In this document: positions 1-11,275 of the stretch, piece after piece | Position numbering within the stretch: position 1 is the first letter of the stretch | Layout of the letters: each line of letters starts with the position of its first letter | Origin: Heterobilharzia americana | Taxonomy: Eukaryota; Platyhelminthes; Trematoda; Strigeidida; Schistosomatidae | NCBI GenBank assembly: GCA_944470555.2 | Contig: OX104129.1 | Coordinates: 49,757,998-49,821,997, forward strand | DNA: 64,000 nt | Direction: 5' to 3' | The notes under the pieces: generated by a model | Database searches by the model: none | Told to the model about the DNA's origin: nothing | What the model saw: the letters and a program-made list of their open reading frames with translations, nothing else | Made by a program: the position numbers and the translations under genes

Positions 1-330
1 ATTATAACATAAATAATGTGATATTCCGCGAAGTAACTTAGTGAATTAATTGTTAACGTTTAGATTCGTGACATTTGAAAAACTATATCCCGTGAGAGAA
101 TTTAAGTAATGGATAATAGTAATAACAGTAGAAGTAATTATAATTATAATATTAGTTAAAATGTGAGTGGTAACTCTTATAATGTGCAGTAAAATTGTCA
201 AGATCTTGATACGAAACCTTAAATTCCTGAATGCTTTCACAAACAATCGTGTTGGTTCGAAGCTTTGAGAGGAGGCACGTGGTGCAACGTGTAAATATCA
301 GATTGATGAGAGAGGCGAAAATAAGGAGAG

Positions 331-468
331 ACCTTAAAAGCCACTCTGGCAACTGTTGAAATAACCAATTGGGTTTCGGTATTTTGTCTGAGAAGCTAAT
401 TTTGCACAGAATAACGAAACGTAACTGGTTATTTCAGAAGTTGGTAGGGCGGTTTTTAGAGTCACTTT
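331..468. repeat. Foldback (palindromic) repeat, copy A
   Basis: Two arms of about 40 bp are imperfect reverse complements: left arm 331-366 and right arm 425-466. Both end inward with GAAATAACCA or its complement. The same arms occur at 17049-17173, 34022-34164 and 38511-38633, so this is a dispersed family. No coding capacity is visible. It could be a MITE or a foldback repeat; I do not recognise the superfamily. Confidence 0.6.
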
Positions 469-469
469 G

Positions 470-930
470 CAAAAATCAGTAGGAAATGACATTCTTAAGA
501 GAAAAAGGGGAACTTTGTAGGCTAAAAGATCCAGTAGAGCCAGTTAAGAAGAATAATCTAATCTACCAAATACCGTGTAGTGATTGTGAAGTCAAGTATG
601 TAGATCAAAGTGACCGATCAGGGTCTATTAGAATAGCAGAGCACAAAAATTTAGCGAAACAATGGTAGACCCTAGTAGGATAAGTAATTTAGGAGAAAAC
701 TCGGCTATCGCTCTGCTTACACCGACCCATAATCATACTATAGAGTGACCATTATAAAATCCACTGTAGCTAGGTGGTAGGAGAGGACTGATCACATAAT
801 CTTTGTTTATTGACTCAACACCTAACACATGTAACAGGAATGATTCATCACATATTACAGATGTCTGGAAAAATTTTGTGCCATCAAGACAAACGAATGA
901 AAAACCATAGGACTAAATTAAAAAAGTTTG
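470..930 (+). pseudogene. Penelope-like element remnant, GIY-YIG endonuclease region
   Basis: An open stretch at 486-668 reads LIYQIPCSDCEVKYVDQSDR followed by IRIAEHK. This is the layout of the C-terminal GIY-YIG domain of Penelope-like retroelements (I-Y-x-I-x-C, a Y/V-GQ-T/S-R block, then I-x-EH). After the stop at 666-668, further pieces resembling the PLE C-terminus follow in shifting frames (NSAIAL, HNHTI, then ESLFID-like and DVW-like blocks) to about 930. No reverse transcriptase is left upstream. It is a dead fragment and its exact family is uncertain. Confidence 0.5.
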
Positions 931-992
931 AAAGTCTTATGATTACTTTGGTATAAATATGATCAATAGACACTCTAAACGTCATCCAGTAA

Positions 993-1003
993 ATAATACC
1001 CTA
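993..1003. repeat. Target-site duplication, 3' side of RTE element
   Basis: ATAATACCCTA directly follows the 3' end of the minus-strand RTE element, which ends in a short ATG/ATC-type simple repeat. It matches ATAATACTCTA at 4930-4940 and 5010-5020 with one mismatch. Confidence 0.6.
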
Positions 1004-1348
1004 TCATCATCATTATCAACATAGGACCAGGCATTACTGCGTAACGGTCTGAGTTGCCACACCTCACGTCAGTTCATCAAGTAGAAAGGTAGTGAGGTGA
1101 AGGATGAAGATAAGTGAATGCAGTCAAAAGAAATATAAAGTAGGAGAAGAAAGGAAAGAGGAGTGACAAAATGGTGAGATTCGGTATAGCGTTGTTAAGA
1201 TGAGGATAATGTGTGTATACATCTGCGCCACTGACTTCGGTTCTGAGCCATATCACCTAGGGTCTCCAACCACTGGTTCCTCTTGTCCCGCGACCCCAAC
1301 CACCTAGTCTGCATCGTCCTACATGGCTTAAACCAACAGTCAGAGACT

Positions 1349-2990
1349 TCATACATTGGTGCCATGTTTTAGTCTGGCCACCTCGGGCCTTTTTCCAGCC
1401 TGACCCACCTCAGCCAACATTGTGTGACGAGGCAATCGGTGACTAGGCATACGTAGTACGTGTCCCAACCATCTCAGTCGATGAAGGTTCACAACCTCGT
1501 CGACTGACTTACCTCTTCTCCCTAAAACTCTACACCTAACTTCTGCATTACTCACATGGTGACACCACGGAATACGTCCTATACTACGAAGGCAACGGTG
1601 GTCAAACACCTGAACCCTTTTCATGTCTTCCACTTTCAATGGCCATGTTTCACAGCCATACAGTAGAACAGAGCGGACTGCTGTGCAGTACACGCGACCC
1701 TTAATAGACAAACGAATATCACGGCGGCGCCATAGGTGGCGCAAATTGGCAAAAGCCAATCGAGCCTTTTGTATCCGTGCAGAAATCTCATCGGCAACTA
1801 ACCCACCGGGTTGATCCTACTTCCCAGGTAAGTGAAGTGGTCAACACACTCAACCACTTCACTCTCTATTGTTAACCGCGGTACCGCTGAAGACCAGTCC
1901 TGGAGCAAAAATTTGCATTTGGGTGGTGAAAATCGCATCCCAAACATTCTCAAATTCCCACTCAAAGTGTTCAGAAGACTCTGCATCTTGTCAGCGTCTT
2001 CACCTAACAGGACTATGTCATCTGCATATTCTAGATCTAAGGAAAATTCACCTGTGATCGGGTCAACGTCTTTGTAATTAGGTGACGAGAGGGAAACCTC
2101 CATAAGAATATCTATGATAAAATTAAATAAGAATGGGGATAGTGGGCATCCTTGACGGACACCACTTGATGAGTATAGCTCCCTGGACAACTCACCATAG
2201 GCTCTAACATGCCCACAAGTGTTCGAGTAGAGAGCTTTCAATAAGGTGATGTACTTACTAGGCACGCCTTTCAGTGACAGACATTGCCATAAGACTTCTC
2301 GATCAACGGAGTCAAATGCCGCCTTCAGGTCGAGAAATACAGCTATTGTCGGGCGTCTGTAAGCATGCCTATGTTCCAGGACCTGGCGCAGTGTGAATAT
2401 TTGGTCGATACATCCACGGCCAGGTCTAAAGCCTGCCTGGTTTTCTCGGGCTTGCTGTTCCCGAGCTCCACTCAGGCGTCGGAGAATTATAGAACTTAGG
2501 ATCTTAGACACTATGTTTCAGGCTGATTCCTCTGTGGTTATCACAAGAGGACTTCTCGCCTTTCTTGAAGACTGGGATGATGAGTGACTTAGACCAGTCG
2601 GAGGGGATCGTATTTGATTCCCATATACTGGCTAACACTTCCGTTAGCCTGACTAAGAGAACTCTACCACCATTCTTGTATACCTCAGCAGGTAGTCCGT
2701 CTGGTCCTGCTGCCCTTCCCGTTTCAGGCTACCTACCGCTTTCTCAACTTCTTCTAGTGTTGGGGGACCTGTCTCTATGTCCCATTCAGGGTCCGACTGG
2801 ATAGCGGGCAGCGCAATGGTGGCTGGAGGCCAGTTAAACTGTTCCTCAAGTGTTCTGCCCATCGTCCCAGTCGCCTTCCCTGCGAGTGAATCGCAGATCC
2901 GTCCTTCTCCGCTATCACTAACTGTTGTTGACCATTTCCCCCCAGTCTCCTTAATAAGTCTAAATAACTGTCTACTGTTACCGATCGCCG
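1349..2990 (-). pseudogene. RTE type 1 reverse transcriptase and C-terminal domain, frameshifted
   Basis: The core open segment (2511 down to 1798) holds ENQAGFRPGRGC, FLDLKAAFDSVDREVLW (palm motif A), SSGVRQGCPLSPFLF and LEYADDIVLL with the YADD catalytic pair near 2017-2028. Continuations in other frames give RWAEHL to EEQFNWPP (shift near 2850), GPDGLPAEVYKNGG (shift near 2710), ISL to NIVSKIL (shift near 2518) and GGLVADEISARIQKA (shift near 1805). The last leads into the C-terminal segment 1759-1349 (LLYGCETWPL, LRWLGHVLRM). The palm residues survive but the reading frame does not. Confidence 0.88.
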
Positions 2991-3059
2991 CTGCCTTTTC
3001 CATCTCTTTAGCCTTTGCTGCCCACCACTGTTCACGATCGTTGCGCAGACTTTTCGTCA

Positions 3060-4190
3060 GTTATTTTTAAGTTGCGCTCGCTCTTCATTGTACTCAGAGC
3101 CTGCAGGGATGCATTCACGTGCATCCATTAGTTTGGAAGAAGCTGCTGATATCCACTGGCTCTTTTTAGCCATTATCTTGGAGTCGGCTACAGTCTCCAG
3201 TGCTGCTTTTACAGTAGACTGAAGATGGCACCAAGCTTCTTCTGGATGAGTGACAGTCTTTTGTTCCGATAACTGCCTAGCCAACTTCTCACTGAACACG
3301 GCTTTGGTGTTTTCGTTGTCCAGCAGAACTCGTAGTGGTTTTGTTGCCAAATTTTTTCTACGTCCATTGAGACGCAGGCATATACGTGCTCGGACCAACG
3401 CATGATCGCTGTCCAAACACGTACTCCAGAAGGAGCGGCAGTCTTCCACCGATCCTCTCCAGCGATGACTAATAGCAATGTGGTCTATCTGTGTCCATCG
3501 CTGAGTCGAGCTCGGTGGACGCCAGGTCAGACAGTGCCTTTCTTTATGTCTGAAATTTGTGCTGGCTAAAAATAGGCGGTTATCTGAGCATAGTTGTAAT
3601 AGGCGATCACCGTTATCTGTACGTTCAGCTGGGATTCCGAAAGTGCCACCTAAGTGCCTTTCTGCCTCACTCAGTCTACCCACCTGTGCGTTGAGGTCAC
3701 CTGCAACAACCACTACGTCCGAACGTTTGGCTTTCGAGAGGAGGTTAGACAGTTTATGGTAGAACTCGTCCTTCACTTCATCCGAACTACAGTCAGTGGG
3801 TGCGTAAGCAGAGATTACAAAGAGACAACGGCGAGTCTCACTATTCCTTTTAGTTCTCACTGTGCCGTTCAGCCTCATAGCGCAGAGGCGACTATCAACT
3901 GGGATCCAGTCTAGTAGTGAGTTTTCTGCCCTGGTGCTTAATGCTATACCTACACCTGCAAGACCACGAGAGCTAGCTATCGAATCTCCAGAAACTCGAA
4001 GGGTGAATTTTGCAGATTCACCAGATTGGTCAGGAGAGGTCAGGTGAATAACCACACTTGGGTCCTGTATGCGTGTCTCACAAACACAGCACACATCCAT
4101 GCCCGAGTTGCTAGAGTCTTTGCCAACGAAGCCTGTTGGCCAATTTGACGGAGGGTGCGGACATTGAAGGCTCCAATATGTAATTTGGAG
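3060..4190 (-). pseudogene. RTE type 1 endonuclease (EEP family), frameshifted
   Basis: The main open segment (4100 down to 3057, 347 codons) starts inside the domain at MDVCCVCETRIQDPS. Motifs visible are VVVAGDLNAQVGRL (Asn/Asp catalytic block), WTQIDHIAIS and a C-terminal SDHALV, typical of exonuclease-endonuclease-phosphatase domains of non-LTR retrotransposons. The true N-terminus (IGAFNVRTLRQIGQQ) lies upstream near 4125-4170 in another frame, so a one-base indel sits near 4097-4101. Another frame change near 3060-3070 separates it from the linker that reads LTKSLRNDREQWWAAKAKEM. The intact enzyme would nick target DNA to prime reverse transcription. Confidence 0.85.
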
Positions 4191-4929
4191 CGTGGTTTAA
4201 GGAGACCAGGGATGCTGTTCTGTGGACTCAGATCGTTGTCGAAGGCTGCAGAGGTAGGAGAAATTGAAGATGATGCAGCATCATTAATTAAGAGACGTGA
4301 AGGAAGATTAGAAGGTAATGATGGAGGAGGAGGATAGCAGTCAGAAGAAACTTGGGTGCTGACAGAGTTGTGAGGGCGGTTGACACTTCCCGGCTGCCCA
4401 CACCGTGGAAGGCTATTTCTTCTTAAGGTACCTGAAAGAGATTTGTGTGACCGCAGAGCCCATCGGACATCTGCTTGAGGCCTGTCACACCCAGCCTTTT
4501 GAGTATGATTATTTTGAATTTTTGTATTTTTGGGGCCGGATGGTCGAAAGGAAACGACAAGTGAACCAACACCGCCGGCCCGGCAGACCGTGGGGCGTGG
4601 TGGAGTGTGTTATTTTTGGGGCCGACCTTTTCTAACCCCCCCTTCCACTGAGAAGGCAGCATCAGCATGGCACTGCTGGTCATCCAAGGGAAACACCTTA
4701 CTGCTGTCACACCCCATCCAGCTAGCAGCAGTACGACTTCGCCCTCAGACCCCCATCATAGTGTAGCAATTTACACTATAACGGTAACTGCTTTTCGTCT
4801 AACCACTACCCAACAGACCTTTCTGGTATGGTAGGACCTCGAGGGAACAAGCGTTCCACCAGCATAGCTCGTTGGGTCATTGTGATATGCAAGCCCGACC
4901 ACCACGTTAAGGTAGCAGCTATCGGCCGG

Positions 4930-5020
4930 ATAATACTCTAGTGTTGGGGGACCTGTCTCTATGTCCCATTCAGGATCCGACTGGATAGCGGGCAACGCAA
5001 CGCAATAATATAATACTCTA
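4930..5020. repeat. Double target-site repeat enclosing a 69-bp internal RTE fragment
   Basis: ATAATACTCTA occurs at 4930-4940 and again at 5010-5020. Between them (4941-5009) lies a copy of the internal RTE type 1 segment also seen at about 2756-2815; on the minus strand it reads ALPAIQSDPEWDIETGPP. With 993-1003 the target sequence is present three times. Confidence 0.7.
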
Positions 5021-6056
5021 TCACTGTGTACTGTATCAAATAAACAATCTAACATGGAAACATCCTAGAAACAGTCAAGGTCATTGCAAATATATATAAA
5101 CCGTTGTATTTTGTACATATTTTGACATTCCAATACACTTGTTGTTTTCCGCCTCTTCTATTCATCGACGAACTGAGAGGCCATCATGGGCGGGATCTGA
5201 AGGTTACCTTTCTAGTGTCCACTCTTATATATGTGTAACTAAGGATATAAATGACATATTTGATTATTATCATTGTGACCATCTGAAGTAGCTATGGTTT
5301 GGCAGATTTGTATTTTTCAATCATAATTCAGTATCAAAGGGGATTATGTAGTTTATAAAATCGCCTATGGAGGCTATCTAACTCAAAAATGAGTTAGAAA
5401 TCGATATAAGTAGTAAACAAATAAGGGCATTTTTCAGTTTGGTGAGATGGACAATTTGAACTGGTGGCATTGTCTTAGCTGTATGTTTACAGAGTAAGTA
5501 AGTTTTATAAAATAGACCTGCCGGAAGAAAAGTGAATTTAAGTCGGGGGAGAACAAAGGCTTTAGCAGAATAGCATGTTTCCGTTTTGTTTCGTGGTTTC
5601 TCATCAGCTGCTTACTACTTAAAATAATTTTGACATCAATTTATAAAAATGTTTGCATACTCGAATCAGTTTGGTGGGAAATTATCGGTTTGCATTAAAG
5701 ATAACATCGAAATAAGGCAACTGAAAACATACTAATTGAGTAAATAAATATGCAGAACCAAGTTTGACGAATATTTCAGAGCAGAAGTTGGATAACAGGG
5801 AGACAAGTGTATTCAACATATTAAGAAAGGTTACACAGAATGTGTGAAAGGTTATAAGATTTATGTTAACTAACAGCTGATGCAAGTAGAATTCAGATAA
5901 TTGGGTCAAGGGTCTGAAATATAAAATAACAAAAAGCCCAAATTGTATGAATCAACAACGATGTATAAAAGTATGATAATTGTCAACAAAATGAAAGTCT
6001 TTACCATGGTAAACACAGATTGATAACTGTTTCTTTCTTAATGCATACGTCCGGTT
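5021..6056. other. Region with no recognised gene
   Basis: AT-rich sequence with only short chance reading frames in both strands. I see no splice-bordered exon, RNA gene or recognised repeat. Confidence 0.4.
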
Positions 6057-6115
6057 TTATTCGTTTAGTGGTTAACGCTTCAGCGAAAAGCAGTAAATTC
6101 GAATTCATCTGTTAA
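6057..6115 (+). repeat. tRNA-like SINE head remnant
   Basis: It has an A-box-like TTTAGTGGTTAACGC followed about 25 bases later by a B-box-like AATTCGAATTC, the spacing seen in the tRNA-derived heads of the hammerhead SINEs elsewhere in the window. No convincing cloverleaf or ribozyme core follows. It may be chance. Confidence 0.35.
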
Positions 6116-7059
6116 TCAATTATTTTGAAGGATTTTCGAATATTACCTTAATGTCCATTATGAATAAGGTGACGAGCAATAGCATTGTTGAAGACGTTTC
6201 CTCCTCTCAGTCTCAAATTCTTTGGAATGTGATCAGACGTGCGGTTAGAAACTCTTTTTCCCCTTTACTCAATGTATTTACTTTGGCACGTACATGTAAA
6301 CTGGTATGTGCAGTTGTAGGTAACATGAAAAGGGGACTTGTCGAGTTAGGAACTTGTGTAGGAATCCAGGATTTTTACGCTTTCTCGTGTTAAGTAATGT
6401 CACTAGTTCCATTTTCATCAATAACTATCAAAATTATGTTTGATAAATCATGCTACTACCAAGTAGTTGAAATGTATTTGAAAGTCATCTCAATTTAATA
6501 AATAATTCACTTACGTTTAGGTCATCTAAATAAAGCTCAGTTGAATACACCTTTGAAAGCGTTCCATGTTTTTTATTATTTACGATGGTAACACCTTATT
6601 TTAGTGATAATATGGTTTTCTAATATTTTCAAGCTGATTCATACCTTGGTGAACAGAGATTTTAACAAGGGGCATGACCGTATTGTTATTAATTTAGCAT
6701 TGCAACGAGCATGTGGCATACACTGACAATCATGGTCGCTGAAACCAGTTGAATAAATATCGTTTGATCAGTATTTTGTTTTAACAGTGTTGGCGAAGGG
6801 CTAAAACCATATGCTTTTTATAGTACATGGCCATATTATGATGCCTTTGAAAGCATTGAGAGCTAAAATTATTGTTTTTAGTGGCTTTCACAGAAATTTT
6901 AATGTACTGAAACCCGTTTGCTACGTATAACACACAGTTATACAGTGCTGGTTTTAATGAGTAATTAACATTGTATCATTGTATGCTATGTTAAAACGAC
7001 TAAATGGGATCTGAAATTACTGATATTCTAGCGTAGTTTTTATAATTGATCTGATCGTG
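6116..7059. other. Region with no recognised gene
   Basis: The longest open frame (6151-6393, plus, 80 codons) matches nothing I know. The remainder is AT-rich with no recognised repeat. Confidence 0.35.
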
Positions 7060-7170
7060 GCTAGCAGTGGAATCTAGGATGGGCATTCCGTCTTGTTTAT
7101 GACTCATCAACTGAGTCTAACTGCATCCCAGTGAGTACTATTGTTCCTACTGAGTATAACAACGAAGAAT
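7060..7170 (-). repeat. Sm-alpha-type hammerhead SINE remnant (family A)
   Basis: On the minus strand the order is TTGATGAGTC (core CUGANGA with a changed first base), AAGACGGAATG (GAAA changed to GGAA) and then TAGATTCCACTGCTAGCCAC, the typical bases around and after the cleavage site. The order and spacing match the schistosome Sm-alpha hammerhead. Two core changes suggest it is inactive. The upstream part of the unit, including a tRNA-like head, is mostly lost. Confidence 0.7.
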
Positions 7171-7257
7171 TACAACTGTCAGCAAATAATAATGCCTAAT
7201 AAAAACAATACTACTAATTAAAAAAAGATTACTTCATATCCCACTGTGTTTGGCACT

Positions 7258-7285
7258 TTACATATGTGTGGTTACACATATGTAA
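7258..7285. repeat. Perfect 12-bp inverted repeat with 4-base loop
   Basis: TTACATATGTGT (7258-7269), loop GGTT, then ACACATATGTAA (7274-7285). A G run follows. It lies just upstream of the Penelope-like remnant. Confidence 0.8.
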
Positions 7286-7289
7286 GGGG

Positions 7290-7720
7290 GAGCAATCGAG
7301 CCATTCATTTGGGCGTGGAAGACATACTTAAATGTTTTCAAAAACAAATAGTGTAAAACTATGATAAGCGCAAGTGGGGGACGACCCTCCTTCATCTATG
7401 GCTGAAAATATTGCAGAAACATACCACAATTGATGTTCAAACAGCTTTCAGAGTTTTATGTGGGAACAGTCAGGGACGCACACTGAGATTTAAGGAAGGA
7501 ATAACCATACACAAATTGTAACCACCTTTACGTGTACAAAAACACTTTGTTCTTACACTTCACCTATCTTAGTAAGCTTTGTTTTCTTACTAAGATTAAG
7601 ACAGGCTATATCACCCTTTCTTTTTGTCCTCTCCTCTCTTAATTTTAATCCGCTATCATCTTAATTTTTCTATTTGTCCTCTACAACTTTGGTTTAATAA
7701 AAATATTGACTTGACAAGTA
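7290..7720 (+). pseudogene. Penelope-like element 3' remnant (endonuclease C-terminus and tail)
   Basis: Around 7435-7560 the plus strand reads QTAFRVLCGNSQGRTLRFKE, then GITIHKL, a stop, and PPLRVQKHFVLTLHLS. This is the conserved tail after the GIY-YIG domain in flatworm Penelope-like elements. Weaker upstream pieces (HLP-WAWKTYLNVF-like) fit the same domain. A hairpin sits at 7566-7596 and the fragment seems to end near 7715. No reverse transcriptase remains. Confidence 0.5.
7566..7596. repeat. Perfect 11-bp hairpin in the tail of the Penelope-like remnant
   Basis: ATCTTAGTAAG (7566-7576), a 9-base loop, then CTTACTAAGAT (7586-7596). It immediately follows the end of the coding remnant. 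Confidence 0.75.
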
Positions 7721-8076
7721 AATGTATATTGCGCAGATACATCACATTGTTCAGATAAACTTCGTCTTCTCACTACACATTCTGAATAATAATTCTACTA
7801 CAGTGCATAAAACCTAGCCTGGTTAACTAGTGCACTAGTTACTAGCCGGTCATAAGCACGGATGAAGAGGGGAGGTTGGGTGTAAGGCTAGCAACCCTAT
7901 ATTGGAAAACCAATTCAACCGCTACAGAAACTTCAAATCACAAACATAATATCAAACATAAAAACAAAATTATTCCTCACTGGAATCGGAGAGATGAAAT
8001 GACACCGGTTGGTGAAAGCCTGTCTTCGGGAAGCCAATCGGCCAATATGTCTTCTCTCTCTCTCTCGATGAAAGCG

Positions 8077-8790
8077 AAAGTAAACATCGGGACATGCAAT
8101 TTCCGCACCATGTATGAACCCAGATTGTCAAAACGATGAGAAGTTATGGCATAGAAGTGCTTGGAATCTGTGAAAGTAGATGGAATTGAAGTGGACTCTC
8201 CAAACTGTCAACCGGAGAGTCAATAATCTACTCAGATATTGTCACCCAGACGATAACAACCAGCACACTGAGTTTACGAGTGGCTATCATCATGTCCCCG
8301 AGAGCATCGAAGGCTCTCATACAGTGGAAACCAATCTCCTCCACGATCAGGATCATTACAGCAAGGTTCAACTCAAAAGGAAGGAAAGTCACAATCACAC
8401 AATGCCATGCTACGCTACGCTACGCACCTAAATATAATGCAGATGAAGAGAAGAAGGAGAAATTCTACAGACAACTGCAATCAACCAGTACTGGACAAGA
8501 CTCCAGTTGGCGACATTGAAACTCTAATAGGTGAGGGGACTGAATGCAAAACTAGGAGCGGACAACACAGGAAGAGAACTCATCATTGGTCCGGAGGCAC
8601 TTGCTGGAATGATGAATGAGAATGGAGAACTGTTTGCAGACTTCTGCGCATTCAATGATTTGGTGATTGCAGGCGAGGCAGTGTGTACAAACACAAGGAT
8701 ATTCACAAAGCGACATGGATTTGATTTCACCAGATGGACACAGTACACTAAAAATCAGATTGACTTCATCTCAATGTGAAGAAAGTGGAG
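8077..8790 (+). pseudogene. RTE type 2 endonuclease domain, broken
   Basis: Pieces in different frames line up with a non-LTR endonuclease: KVNIGTCNFRTMYEP at the start, VAIIM-type and SRASKALIQWKPIS near 8280, KGRKVTITQC near 8370, EEKKEKFYRQLQ near 8440, LNAKLGADNTGRELIIGPEA at 8540-8600, then NGELFADFCAFNDLVI and RWTQYTKNQIDFISM to 8779. At least four frame changes separate them, so no enzyme can be made. The GDLNA block, which supplies a catalytic Asn, is reduced to LNA because the preceding bases are in another frame. Confidence 0.7.
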
Positions 8791-9549
8791 ACGCAGCCCA
8801 CTTGACACAAGGTCAAGAAGAGGAGTAGATGTAGATTCACAACACTCACTAACTAGTGCAAGAAACCTTCCTTCAAAATCAACTTGAAAGCCTTCAATTC
8901 AAGGAATTTGGTGATAGACGACTACAGTTCAAGTTCAACACCCAGAAGAGAAACTTAACTGAAGGATAAAACTACAAAGGACATCTTCGTGTCAGCCAAT
9001 CATCAGAACAAAACGGGAGATACTGAGCAACATGCCTGAAGGATCGGGTGTGGGAGAACACTGGAACTGTTTGAAAGCTATGTGGAAAACAGCCTGCATA
9101 ACCGTATTAGGAGGGAAGAAGACGAGGCAAGACAAGGAATGGATCTCGACGGATACATGGAAGCTGATAGAACAGGGAGAGGAGGATGGTGATGTTGAAG
9201 CAGAAGATGAACCAGTGCAAGGATGCATAACGAAAAGAAGTACTGAGTACAACCTAGAAAACACTGGACAAAGAAGTGAAGAACGGTGCGTGCAAAGACA
9301 AAGGACACTACTACGACACATTGGCAAGTGAAGCAGAACAGGCTGCTGGTAGTAGAGATCTGACAACATTATATCAAATAACCAGGTTACTATCTGGGAA
9401 GGAAGAGATCAACGCAGACGAAACTAATGAAAGATAGTGAAGGAAAGCTAGTTTTAAAGAGGAGAAACAAAGGAAACAATGGAGCTGACCACTTCAAAAA
9501 ACTCTTGAATCGACCACCACTACCACTTGCAACTCGTCCACAAATAGCA

Positions 9550-11230
9550 CCATGAGCCACGAAAGAATCAGTGAACACAGGCCTCCCGACAAAGGCAGAG
9601 GTGAAGTTCTGAACGCCATTAAGTTTCTGAAATGCAAGCAAAGCGCAAGGACTGGATGGAATTCTTCCAGAAGTTCTGGAAACAGACGCAGAGACAACAG
9701 CGGACATGCTCATATCATTACTGCAGAAGGTGTTGAAGGAAGGAAAGGTGCCTACCTATCGATTAGAAGAAGAGATGCCTTGTCAACCTTCAAAAGAAGG
9801 GCGAGCGAAGTCTATGCATGAACTAGCGCGGAATCATGCTGCTGCCCACCCCAAACAAAATATTAAGCAGCATTATCCTGCAGAGACTAAAAGATATGTA
9901 GGATCCAAATTTACGACTGGACCAGGATGGCTGGCTGGCTTCAGGAAAAACAAATCATGTGTGGATCAAATTGCATCGTTACGCTGCGCATCATCATAGA
10001 ACAGAGCATAGAATGGCAGTCGATTCCCCACCTACACTTCATCGACTTTGAAAAGGCCTACGATAGCGTCGACAGACAAGTAATTTGGTAGTTGCTTCAA
10101 CACTACGGTTTTAATGCCACAAACATTTATCAACCTCATTCAACACCTATGTGACGACGCCACATGCCAAGTAATTCACATTGGGAAGCTCAGTGATGCC
10201 TTTGAAGTGAAGACAGGGAAGAGTAAGACGAGGCTGTCTACTATCACCGATGATCTTCCTGATTGTGGTCGACTGGATCATGTGATAAACTGTGAGGAGC
10301 GAGAAGATAGGCATACGCCGTCTCGACCGATGAAAAGACCCTAGAAGATTTGGATTTCGCCAGTGATGATGTCCAATTTCGCACAAACTCGAAGATCTAC
10401 AGGCAAAAACCAACAAGTTGACAGAAGAGACAGGGCAGCTAAGGAAGACGGGACTTCAAGTGAACGTAGAGAAGACTGAGGTGATGAAGATACCCAACCA
10501 ACCCAACAACAGTATCAACAACAAGCTGCAATCACCCACCATGAACGGGAGGAACTCAAGGGAAGTAGTCTTTTTAACCTACCTACCTGCCTAGTTAGCA
10601 TCGTTTCAACTACAGGCGGAGGTGGTGGTGGCAGCGGCTGCGGCGGCACAGATGAGGATGTTGAAGCCAAGATTGGAAAAGCAATATAGGTGTTCATTAG
10701 GCTGAAATCAGTGAGGAGATCTACTGCACTGGACTGAACTGTACTCGGCATAATGTGTGATTGGGATCCGGATTTTCAACACTAATTCAGTCAACTCAGT
10801 CAGTGGTTCTATGTGATGGTTGAGAGACTTGGCGCGTTACGGAAAGCATTTCTAACAAACTACAAACATACATCATGAACAGCTGCAGCCTACGCTCACT
10901 CGATACTGCACATCGACCAGATGGCCAGATTAATAAGATTAAGCAACAAGTAATTGTGGCCTGGCGACGAACCAACGAAGCAATAAACTATCACCCAACA
11001 AACATGCAGAAGAAAGTGTTGATGGATTGGATTGGGCATTCACTGAGGAGACCATTCGGGGACATCAGGCGTCAGGCCATGTCATCGAATGGAAGCCGAT
11101 GGGGAAATGGCGAGTTGAGCGTCCGAGGAGAGGGTGACATTGAGAAGATCGTGTTGGGATGAAATGGAAGCTTCTAGGGAGTAGTGGAGCCAGGTTGAAA
11201 AGGCTGCAGAGAAGAGAATGAGATGGTGGC
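9550..11230 (+). pseudogene. RTE type 2 reverse transcriptase and C-terminal domain, broken
   Basis: Recognisable in order: NRPPPL-like linker, EGKVPTYR, AGFRKNKSCVDQIASLR (about 9930-9985), HFIDFEKAYDSVDRQVIW (10045-10090), FINLIQHLCDDATCQVIH, FEVKTG with VRQG lost to an insertion (about 10210-10230), LEDLDFASDDV (the catalytic FADD split by an extra AGT codon), GLQVNVEKTEVMKIPNQ, GGTDEDVEAKIGKA, then WIGHSLRRP. Stops and shifts occur throughout. A Gly-rich expansion lies at about 10613-10650. The same lesions appear in copies 2 and 3. Confidence 0.78.
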
Positions 11231-11275
11231 ATGCTACGGAAGCCTTATGTTCTACTAAGAGCCCAAGTGCAAATT

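Larger units (their letters stand above)
1004..4929 (-). mobile_element. Near full-length RTE-clade non-LTR retrotransposon (RTE type 1)
   Basis: Sense is the minus strand. In order it has a 5' UTR (about 4929-4190), an apurinic-type endonuclease domain (about 4190-3100), a linker, a reverse transcriptase (about 2760-1800), a C-terminal domain (about 1800-1350) and a 3' UTR ending in an ATG/ATC simple repeat. Its length of about 3.9 kb fits a complete RTE element, and an 11-bp target-site duplication brackets it. At least six frame changes make it non-autonomous. It resembles the schistosome SR2/SjR2-like RTE group, but the subfamily name is not certain. The same family recurs at 14.2, 21.4, 23.9, 27.3 and 53.0 kb. 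Confidence 0.85.
7860..11275 (+). mobile_element. Decayed RTE-type non-LTR retrotransposon (RTE type 2, copy 1)
   Basis: The plus strand holds the whole RTE layout: short 5' region, endonuclease domain from KVNIGTCNFRTM (about 8077), linker, reverse transcriptase (about 9550-10600) and C-terminal domain to about 11250. Every domain is split by stops and frame changes. It is a different subfamily from the 1004-4929 element: the palm motif A reads LHFIDFEKAYDSVDRQVIW. Partial copies lie at 19364-20679, 24830-25580 and 48950-50136. No target-site duplication was found for this copy. Confidence 0.75.

Noticed and set aside
5100..5700. Possible Penelope-like or other element 5' region
   Set aside because: No coding motif or terminal repeat could be identified.
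6151..6393. 80-codon plus-strand frame
   Set aside because: No homology recognised and nothing in the surroundings supports a gene.
10515..10751. A 78-codon frame on the strand opposite the RTE type 2 element, identical at 10515-10751, 19896-20132 and 25086-25322
   Set aside because: It is the antisense of the near-identical dead RTE segment; its Pro run is the complement of Gly codons. Identity reflects recent DNA copying, not protein constraint.
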